Of a DNA stretch of 45,609 bases, positions 1 through 6,600 are shown piece by piece. Source of the stretch: Helicobacter mesocricetorum (GTDB lineage Bacteria > Campylobacterota > Campylobacteria > Campylobacterales > Helicobacteraceae). How positions within the stretch are numbered: the stretch's first letter is position 1; each line of letters starts with the position of its first letter. The stretch is taken from the NCBI RefSeq assembly GCF_900198605.1, contig NZ_FZPJ01000043.1:1-45609 (forward strand), given 5' to 3'. The position numbers were made by a program, and so were the translations under genes. Under the pieces are notes generated by a model that saw only the letters and a program-made list of their open reading frames with translations, did no database searches and had not been told where the DNA came from.

Positions 1-20
1 ATCAATCTTAATATTTGTAG

Positions 21-26
21 TATAAT
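21..26 (+). promoter_or_regulatory. -10 box of the relBE-like operon
   Basis: A TATAAT hexamer lies about 40 bases before the antitoxin ATG, in AT-rich DNA without a clear -35 box, as is common for the vegetative promoters of this group. An AAAAGGA ribosome site ends at base 60, six bases before the ATG. Confidence 0.5.
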
Positions 27-66
27 TCCTTACAAGATTATCTAAAACCCTACAAAAGGATAAAAA

Positions 67-345
67 ATGACTTCTGTTGTTCAATTTAGAATGGATAGTA
101 ATGACAAAGAGATATTAGAAGCGATGCTTAAAGATATGGGATTAGATTTAGGGACAGCCTTTAGAATGTTTGCCGCAAAGGTGCTAAAAACAGGTGAGAT
201 TCCCTTTAGCGTTAGTAGTCAAATAGAGCCTGATACGATATGGACAAAAGAGGATGAGAGGGCATATAAAAAAGCCTTAAAAGAGCTAGAGAGGGGCGAG
301 ACTATAAGCTTAGAGGAGCTTAAAAGGAAATATTGCAATGAATAA
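67..345 (+). CDS. RelB/DinJ-family antitoxin
   Basis: This 92-residue protein has the start typical of DinJ/RelB antitoxins: a short beta strand (TSVVQFRMD) followed by a helix-turn-helix stretch around residues 14-45 (LKDMGLDLGTAFRMFAAKV), which in this family forms the ribbon-helix-helix DNA-binding part. The C-terminal half (about 55-92) is charged and should wrap the toxin. Its last eight bases overlap the toxin start (ATGAATAA), so the two are translationally coupled. By family knowledge it neutralises the toxin and represses its own promoter. An AAAAGGA ribosome site supports the ATG at 67. The exact subfamily is not certain. Confidence 0.8.
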   Translation: MTSVVQFRMDSNDKEILEAMLKDMGLDLGTAFRMFAAKVLKTGEIPFSVSSQIEPDTIWTKEDERAYKKALKELERGETISLEELKRKYCNE

Positions 346-598
346 TGTGCAAACAAGCAAGGAAGTGGATAAGTTTTTAGATAAACACCGCGACCTAGCC
401 CCAAAAATCATCAATGCTTTAGAGCAAATCGCACAAAATCCCTATAATAACACTCAAGATACACAAAAGCTACAAGGCAAGGACAATCATTACCGCTTAA
501 GGATTGGCAAATACAGAATCCTCTATGAATTAAGGGATAAGCAAATTCTTATTATCTATGCTTATAAGGCAGATTCTAGAGGTGGGATTTATAAGTGA
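338..598 (+). CDS. RelE/ParE-superfamily toxin
   Basis: This 86-residue protein has the RelE-fold core: an N-terminal helix pair (VDKFLDKHRDLAPKIINAL), a central KLQGKDNHYRLRIGKYRILYEL segment split over strands 2-4, and a C-terminal strand (ILIIYAYKADSRGGIYK). The pattern G-x(4)-YRLRIGxYRILYE is typical of RelE/RelG-type mRNA interferases that cleave mRNA on the ribosome. It overlaps the antitoxin gene by eight bases. It could instead be a ParE-like gyrase poison, as sequence alone separates these poorly, but the R-x-R-x-G-x-YR pattern favours RelE. Confidence 0.8.
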   Translation: MNNVQTSKEVDKFLDKHRDLAPKIINALEQIAQNPYNNTQDTQKLQGKDNHYRLRIGKYRILYELRDKQILIIYAYKADSRGGIYK

Positions 599-954
599 AA
601 TTGAATTGTTTTGCAGATTTTGTTTTATGGGTTTTGCTTTGCGGAATAATTAGATAAAGATAGAGATAATTTATTGAACCAAGCATTCATTTGCAAGGGT
701 AAGAAGCCTATTTATCAAGAAGTTTTTTGCTGTTGAGTATTTGAAAATGTGAAATATCTCTATTTAAATCTTTATGAGATTCTTTAGTCGTGTTTTGCAT
801 TTTTTCAGAATGACAATTTTTATTTTTGTCCTGTTTGCAAGTGTGGGCAAAATCTTTGCGGATTGTGCGAGGGCTTGTCCGAAATATCTCTATTAAAACT
901 TCTTAATTCTTTGCCTAGAGATTCTTCACCCACTAACGCAGGTTCAGAATGACA
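599..954. repeat. Gene-free stretch with two dispersed repeat copies
   Basis: No coding region is supported between the RelE toxin and the decayed recognition module. Two copies of the dispersed repeat seen further right are recognisable: 751-815 and 881-954. Each begins with GAAATATCTCT, has an AGATTCTT core, and ends with TTCAGAATGACAATTT. The first copy is more diverged in the middle. An open frame runs through on the minus strand (820-1077), but its translation here (CHSEPALVGEES) is only the repeat read in frame. Confidence 0.65.
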
Positions 955-1039
955 ATTTGCCTTGATTGCGAGTATCTCATCAACTAAAGCAATGATTCTA
1001 TCTACGATTTTTTGGTTTGATTTGGTAAGCGGTAAGAAA
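955..1039 (-). pseudogene. Remnant of a fifth methyltransferase recognition module
   Basis: On the minus strand this stretch translates as LPLTKSNQKIVDRIIALV followed by DEILAIK, the hinge end of a TaqI-like target-recognition module. It nearly copies module 4 (LPIPKITKQNQTIVDKII...), and the DNA agrees closely over about 45 bases (compare 973-1020 with 1688-1737). Nothing of the module lies before it: homology begins right after the YafQ stop at 1040, and a dispersed repeat follows. It reads as the 3' scrap of a former module at the end of the array, cut by arrival of the YafQ pair or by deletion. Confidence 0.65.
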
Positions 1040-1309
1040 TTACCCAAACAATTCGCTATGGCTACCCACAGAAACACAAGTTAGAATCAAAAGGTTTTCT
1101 TGCTTTTGATAAACCAGCAACAAATCAGGCTTAATATGGCATTCTCTAAAGTCTTTAAATTCACCTTTTAGCTTGTGGTCTTTGTGTTTTTTCTCCAAAG
1201 TTTCATTATTGGCGAGCTTATAGACAATATCATCAAGCAGGTTTCTATCATTTAATGCAAGCCTTTTACGCTGCTTTTTGTATTTTATGGAAGTATGTAT
1301 TTCAAACAT
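1040..1309 (-). CDS. yafQ: YafQ-family mRNA interferase toxin
   Basis: This 89-residue protein carries the YafQ signature. A DHKLKGEFKDFRECHIKPD block around residues 44-62 holds the H, R-E-C-H and D positions, followed by LLLVYQ, and it ends GSHSELFG like the G-T/S-H-x-x-LFG tail of E. coli YafQ. By family knowledge this is a ribosome-dependent mRNA endonuclease. It starts directly after the stop of the upstream small gene, an arrangement typical of antitoxin-toxin pairs. Its 3' end touches the remnant recognition module, suggesting that the pair entered the array. Confidence 0.85.
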   Translation of the reverse strand: MFEIHTSIKYKKQRKRLALNDRNLLDDIVYKLANNETLEKKHKDHKLKGEFKDFRECHIKPDLLLVYQKQENLLILTCVSVGSHSELFG

Positions 1310-1516
1310 CTAAGAATCCATAGCCTTTTTATAGCTCTCAAAATCCTTAAATTTTTCCACTTTACCTTGCTTCACTTCTTTGATTGTTTGCTTCAGAGAT
1401 TCGCTTAACTTTTTATCCCGCTTAATCGTTAGCTTTGCGCCTGATGCCTTAGCCATATTTTTAAAAGCCTTGATTAAATCCTTATTGGCATTTTCTACGC
1501 TTAAATCTATGGTCAT
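1310..1516 (-). CDS. Antitoxin partner of the YafQ-type toxin
   Basis: This 68-residue protein is rich in Lys and Glu. It has a predicted short beta strand at the start (MTIDLSVENANKDLI), a helix (KAFKNMAKASGAKL), and a long charged C-terminal helix (about 38-68) suited to wrapping a toxin. The stop codon is immediately followed by the toxin ATG. AAGGAG seven bases before the ATG supports this start. I recognise it by position and size, not by a clear DNA-binding signature; it may be a RelB-like antitoxin or a separate small family. Confidence 0.7.
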   Translation of the reverse strand: MTIDLSVENANKDLIKAFKNMAKASGAKLTIKRDKKLSESLKQTIKEVKQGKVEKFKDFESYKKAMDS

Positions 1517-1548
1517 TGATTATCTCCTTATTTCAAGCTATCACACAA

Positions 1549-1562
1549 ATTATAGCATTATA
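1549..1562 (-). promoter_or_regulatory. Twin -10 boxes before the YafQ-type pair
   Basis: On the minus strand two TATAAT hexamers occur eight bases apart (1562-1557 and 1554-1549), about 35-45 bases before the antitoxin ATG. The direct repeat CTATAAT-GCTATAAT may also be an operator for autorepression; that is inference. Confidence 0.5.
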
Positions 1563-1565
1563 GCA

Positions 1566-2387
1566 CTATTTGGATTCTATGATTTTAATCTCCTCATTCG
1601 TGAGATTATAGAGCTGATACACTAAAACATCAATTTTATATTCTAAATCTGTGGTGTCTGTCGTGGAATCTGTGGCTTTAGATTCTAAAATCTCATCAAC
1701 TAAAGCAATGATTTTATCTACGATTGTTTGGTTTTGTTTAGTGATTTTTGGGATAGGAAGCTTTTCGATATAAATTTTAGCTCCATAAACTCCCTCACCC
1801 AAAGTTGCCGCATTATTTTTAATCCAATGCCTCGAAATATTAGAATTTAACACTGATAAAAGATATTTAACTAAAGTTTCATTCCTAGTAGTAATCATAA
1901 ACATAGAATCCAAAATATAATGCCCTGCCCAATCATAAGAAAAACAAAGTTCATTGGAGATTCTATTCCACATAATCTTACCCTCATAAGTCCCTTTGTT
2001 ATTCCAAGTTTGCATAGCAAGTGAAGGATTTCTTTTAGATTCTTTAGCCTTGCTATGCAAGGATTCAGATTGGCAATGTAGAGGGTAAGATTTTTCGCCC
2101 TCAAAGGCTTTAGTTTGATAAGAATGGATTTGGGATTTACCCCACCCCCTAACCCCCTCCGCAAAGGGAGGGGGGAGAAGCTCGGAATCCTCTGCAATAG
2201 ATGAGGGAATGGTTAGCCCATCTTGCTGTGAGAGGGAATGAGCTGGGGAAGTATCTGCAAAAGGATGAGGAATAAGCTTGGAATCTTGTGAATCATATCC
2301 AACACTAGCATTAGTTTTTAAAAGTTGTGGAGTATAAAAAGACTTAAGAGAATAAAAAGCTTCAAATTCTTTTCTAAAAGTTTGCAT
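1566..2387 (-). CDS. Recognition module 4 of the array (silent C-terminal extension)
   Basis: This frame encodes one TaqI-like target-recognition module and no catalytic domain. The landmarks match the other modules: YEGKIMWNRISNELCFSYD near the middle, YLLSVLNSNISRHWIKNN, then IEKLPIPKITKQNQTIVD, and the closing helix DVLVYQLYNLTNEEIKIIES. The final stop has no poly-G tract, so this is the end of the intact array. An ATG exists at 2387, but no strong ribosome site. The frame is open upstream across the poly-G tract at 2413-2422 if that tract has 9 or 12 G, so I read it as an extension rather than a separate gene. Roughly 90 residues in the first half (about 2030-2300) derive from dispersed repeats. 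Confidence 0.6.
   Translation of the reverse strand: MQTFRKEFEAFYSLKSFYTPQLLKTNASVGYDSQDSKLIPHPFADTSPAHSLSQQDGLTIPSSIAEDSELLPPPFAEGVRGWGKSQIHSYQTKAFEGEKSYPLHCQSESLHSKAKESKRNPSLAMQTWNNKGTYEGKIMWNRISNELCFSYDWAGHYILDSMFMITTRNETLVKYLLSVLNSNISRHWIKNNAATLGEGVYGAKIYIEKLPIPKITKQNQTIVDKIIALVDEILESKATDSTTDTTDLEYKIDVLVYQLYNLTNEEIKIIESK
2129..2175. repeat. C-rich hairpin repeat, copy 1
   Basis: The stretch holds TTTACCCCACCCCCTAACC followed by CCCTCCGCAAAGGGAGGGGGG. CCCCCTCC and GGAGGGGG pair around GCAAAG. Near-identical copies are at 4729-4773 and, inverted, at 4110-4146. It lies in frame in module 4 and translates on the minus strand as PPPFAEGVRGWGKSQ. Confidence 0.75.
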
Positions 2388-2394
2388 AAACGCT

Positions 2395-3621
2395 TCAAGA
2401 TAGGCATTTATGCCCCCCCCCCGCAGAATTAAAGGCAGATTCTATGAGGTTTATTTCATCTTGGTTTAGGTTGTAGAGTTGATAAATCATACTATCAAGC
2501 TTAGATTCTAGCCTATGGATATCTTTATTCTCTTGTTGTAAAGCGATGATTTGAGTGGCTAGAGCCTTAATCTCTTTGATTTTTGCTTCATTAGTGGCAT
2601 TTTTCTCTATCACAGGGAGTTTTTCTATAAACTGCTTTATCCATCGAAACGCTCCATCTCCTAAGCCAGAAGCAATTTGTCGCATATAAAAATAAATCAA
2701 TTTTGAGTTTAGCACAGCACATAAATACATATCATCTCTTGGAATAAAATAGCAAGTTTGATTGATATAAAAGCCTTGTGATTCATACACAAAACAAGGT
2801 GTGTTTGTCATCTCCGCCCAGATAATCTTGCCTTGATAATGCTTTTGTGCCAGATTACTAGCTTCCAACCTCTCTAAAGTATTGAGAATAAAAGTATCCA
2901 AAATACTATTAAACGCTTCAAGATAGGCATTTATGCCCCCCCCCCCCGCAGAATTAAAGGCAGATTCTATGAGAGCTATCTCATCTTGGTTTAGGTTGTA
3001 TGCTTGATAGATTAGAGAATCAAGGCGGGATTCTAACTCTTTTAGCGTTGCATTTGAGCGATAAACTGCGGATTCTTCGCCCTCAACTTCGGTCATTACC
3101 GCTTGGGTAACTCCCTTGTTTCGTGCTTGAAAACCGCAATTTCTCATCTCAACTGCTTCCGCTTGTGCGTTGGTATGATTTATCTTAGAATTACTTTTTG
3201 TCAAAATCTCACCAGCTAAATCCTCAATCTCTGCTAAGAGTTTAGAATCTATTTTGTTGGTTTCTACCACAGGTAGTTTTTCTACAAAGATTTTGCTCAT
3301 AGAAAATCCACTTGCTCCAAGTGTGTTACAAATTTGCTTTAAATACCAAAAAGCCATTTTAGAGGCAAGCACAGCATTGAGATATTCTAAACTGCCCCCT
3401 TTTATCATAAAAGCAGTTTTATCCAAAAAATATCCCATTTTATCAAGCATAAAATTTACACTTTGTGTAGTTTCTGGATAAATAATCTTACCCTCATATT
3501 GTTTTTGTGGCACTTGCAATCCCTCGCAAAATCTAAAAGCCTCTTTGAGTTCAGTCTCGAAGTTTTCACAAAGGAGCTTAAGCAAGGCAAGGGATTGGGA
3601 TTTTACACAGGCAACAAGCAA
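2395..3621 (-). CDS. Recognition modules 2 and 3 of the array (silent C-terminal extension)
   Basis: The frame holds two TaqI-like recognition modules in a row and no methyltransferase motif. Module 2 covers about residues 35-225 (YEGKIIYPETTQSVNFML, LNAVLASKMAFWYLKQI, FVEKLPVVETNK, LIYQAYNLNQDEIALIES). Module 3 covers about 245-400 (YQGKIIWAEMTNTPCFVYE, LCAVLNSKLIYFYMRQI, FIEKLPVIEKN, MIYQLYNLNQDEINLIES). They are joined in frame through a 12-G tract at 2936-2947. The nominal start is a TTG without a ribosome site, and the frame stays open back to the poly-G tract at 3641-3650, so it is best read as a hidden extension of the methyltransferase reached when that tract has 9 or 12 G. The frame ends HKCLS just after another 10-G tract. 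Residues about 150-190 of module 2 look repeat-derived. Confidence 0.65.
   Translation of the reverse strand: MLVACVKSQSLALLKLLCENFETELKEAFRFCEGLQVPQKQYEGKIIYPETTQSVNFMLDKMGYFLDKTAFMIKGGSLEYLNAVLASKMAFWYLKQICNTLGASGFSMSKIFVEKLPVVETNKIDSKLLAEIEDLAGEILTKSNSKINHTNAQAEAVEMRNCGFQARNKGVTQAVMTEVEGEESAVYRSNATLKELESRLDSLIYQAYNLNQDEIALIESAFNSAGGGGINAYLEAFNSILDTFILNTLERLEASNLAQKHYQGKIIWAEMTNTPCFVYESQGFYINQTCYFIPRDDMYLCAVLNSKLIYFYMRQIASGLGDGAFRWIKQFIEKLPVIEKNATNEAKIKEIKALATQIIALQQENKDIHRLESKLDSMIYQLYNLNQDEINLIESAFNSAGGGHKCLS
2413..2422 (-). repeat. Poly-G tract, junction of modules 3 and 4 (10 G)
   Basis: Ten C on the plus strand, read as G10 in the gene. With 10 G the frame runs GCG-GGG-GGG-GGG-CAT to TGA six codons later. 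With 9 or 12 G it runs GGC-ATA-AAT-GCC and continues into module 4. Tracts of this length are typical slipped-strand contingency sites in Helicobacter and Campylobacter. Confidence 0.9.
2936..2947 (-). repeat. Poly-G tract, junction of modules 2 and 3 (12 G)
   Basis: Twelve C on the plus strand. The present length keeps modules 2 and 3 in one frame (NSAGGGGINAYLEAF). With 11 G the frame would reach TAA at once (GCA-TAA). With 10 G it would end as HKCLS, exactly like the tract at 2413-2422, whose flanks are nearly identical. Confidence 0.9.
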
Positions 3622-3631
3622 ATAAGCTAAA

Positions 3632-6600
3632 CTATATTTGCCCCCCCCCCGCAGCGGTTATCATAGCTCTTTGTTTATCGTCTAAGCCATAGAGCGCAAA
3701 GACCATAGAATCTAATGTTTGTTCTAGTTTGCTTGTGTCTTTATTCTGCGCTTTGGTTTCTAAAATCTCATTGACAAGCCTTACAAACTCTGCTTCTTGT
3801 GTTTTATCAAGTCTTGGAATGGGGAGCTTTTCTAAAAATGCCTTTTTGTAGCGATAGCCACTCTCTCCTAGCCCTCCCCCAGCGTAAAACTCTTTAAAGG
3901 CAAAGGTGGCAAGTTTGGAATGCAAAATCCCTAAAAGGTATTCTAAGCTCACTTGCATTTTGTGGTGTTGCGCTTCCCCTTTGTCATATTGAGCTTTCAT
4001 AGAAAGCGAAATATCTCTTTTGGAATGTTGAGATTCTTCGGCTAAAGGTTCAGAATGACAATAGGGGGAGTTAGTTTGGCAAAGAGAGACTTCAGCTTGA
4101 CAAGGATTATTCCCCCTCCCTGTGCGGAGGGGGCTAGGGGGTGGGTTATGAGATTCTAAAGCTTCAGTTTGACAATTTGCACTTAAGATAAAGCTTGTTG
4201 CCTCTGCATAGAAATGTCCAAACTTAAATTCGCCATTATCTAAATAAAATTGTGGCTCACGCACGATTTCGCTATAGACAATCTTAGGCTTGGCAAATTC
4301 TTGATAATAATTTGCACCCCAACGTTGCAAACAATACCATTCATAACGAATACCTGTTTCATCTTTGTTTCGTTTAGAAAGTCTATCTTTATGTTGCAAC
4401 AAATGAGAGTATAAACTTGGATATTGTTCTGCTAAATCTTGCTCATTTTCTTGCATAGACTTTGGATTATCTGTATTTGGAAAATGCCACGATATAAATA
4501 TTATCCACAACCCCGCCCATTCATAACTGTATCTCTTAATGTCTCTCCCTCGCAAAATGGGCTTTAGCAATTGTGCAGTGCGCTCTCTTTCGGTGAGTAG
4601 AATGGTGTTGTTTTCAAGATTGATTTTTCTCTGTATTAAATGAGATTCTTCACCTGCTAATGCAGGTTCAGAATGACAATTTGAATCTTGTTTGTCATGT
4701 TGAGGCGAAGCCGAAACATCTCTTTTGCTTTGGGATTTGCCCCACCCCCTAGCCCCCTCCGCAAGGGAGGGGGAAATGAATTGAGGTTGTTGAGATTCTT
4801 CGCTTCGCTCAGAATGACAATAGAAAACTTCAGAATGACAAGAGGAGATTTCAGTTTGACAATACAAGGAGTCAGTTTGACAAAGCCTCTCATCATACTC
4901 ACTCAAAGGATAGGGCAAAAGGCTCTCCTTGCTATCATCACAAGAGTTTAATATCTCCTCTCTTTTTGTCGTATCAATGATAAAGGCTTCATTATAGCCC
5001 GTTAAAATTCCACGATAAATACTAATATCCCAATCTTTGAGCGGTGTGCCAATGGATTCTATCTTTGCCTTTAGGGCTGCCACTTCGGGGCTATTAAAGA
5101 TAAAGCCCTCGCTATTTAGCGAACTTTGAGGAATGCTATGAGGTGTGATAGAATCTTGCAAAGGCTCGTTGTCTTTGGGGTTATAGTCCTTTGGGTTAGC
5201 AAAGCATAGGGCGTGGCTTTGGCTTGGAGGGGATTTTAAAATAGTGGTGATAGCCGTATCGACTGTGGCATTTTCAAAGGCTTTGATGCCATTTAAATCA
5301 TAATGTGAATCCAAGCAGTATTGCAACAAATATTTTCTTAGATTCTTACCATAACCTGCCCTGCACCATTTATTGCTTGTGATAAAGCTTAGGATTCCGC
5401 CTTCTCTTAGCTTTTCTAGCCCCTTTGCATAAAAATAAGTATAAATATCGGCTGTAGAGTTTGCCATATTTTTTGCTTCCTCTTGGGATTGAAACTCTTG
5501 TAAAATCTGCACTTTGTTTTTGATACTTTCTTGGCGGATATAGGGTGGATTGCCGATGACTACATCAAAGCCACCCTGCTCTAACACAGGGGCAAAAAAG
5601 AAATCCCATAAAAAAAGCTTATCGGAGTGGAAGTTGTTTTCTCTATAACTTTCGCAAATCTTTTTTAATTCATCCTTAAAGTCTAGTAGCTGCAAAATAT
5701 ATTCTTGCTGCTTAGAGATTTCCTTTGGCTTTATTTTTGGATTTTTCTTTTCTGTTTGTATAAAGGATTCAATAAGCCCTATTCGCTCCTCAAAGCCCTT
5801 TTGCATAAGCTTTAAAATCTTTGCTTTAGTGCTTTGCTTGGATTTATATTCTTGAGCTTGGTAATACTCCACAAAGAGCTTTTGAAGCGTATTGACATCC
5901 TTTTGGCTAAAGAGTGAATCCCCTATGTTTGCCTCATCAAACAAACTGCTCTCTCTTGCCTCTTTAACAATCTCTATTTGCTTAATCTTTTCTAAAAGTG
6001 CATTTCCTTGCATAAACTTAAAATCAAGATTTGGCAGAGGGCTAGGCTCACTCTCATCCACTGCGATAGAGAGCCAAAAGCGGAGTTTTGCTATCTCAAT
6101 GGCATCGGCATCGATATCAATGCCATAGATTTGGTTTTGGATAATCTCTCGCTTTAAGTGTGCGATTTGCTTATCTTTAAGCTCTGGCTTAAGCTCTCTT
6201 AAGCAATGCAATATTTCATTGAGTAACCCCATAGGAAACGCCCCGCTTCCGATACAAGGGTCTAGGATTTTTAGCGATTTTATGATTTTCTCTAGCTTTT
6301 TAGTGTTGTTATTTATAAAATCACTTCTTTTGTGGTAGAGGATAAAATCCCTAATAGCCTCTTTGTCTGCGTCATTTTTGCAGAGTGATTCTTTTATGCA
6401 ATGCTCTTGTAAGATTCTAGCAAGGATGTTTTTACACATAAAATGCACGATGCTCTTTGGGGTATAAAATGCCCCATTTTGCTTATTATAGTCAATGAGG
6501 TTTTCAAAAACTCTGCCTAGCATTTCTGGGTCAATGCCTATTTCTACATTATCGGGGGTGGATTCTTCAATGGTGAAGTTATAGCTCTCAAAGACTTCAA

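Noticed and set aside
2395-3621. Modules 2 and 3 as an independent gene starting at the TTG at 3621
   Set aside because: No ribosome site, no catalytic domain, and the frame is open back to the poly-G tract, so an extension of the methyltransferase is a better reading.
4657-4951. Open frames on both strands through the repeat cluster (for example ILSEAKNL and PPPSPLRKGGG translations)
   Set aside because: These are the dispersed repeats read in other frames. The methyltransferase frame spans the same bases without interruption.
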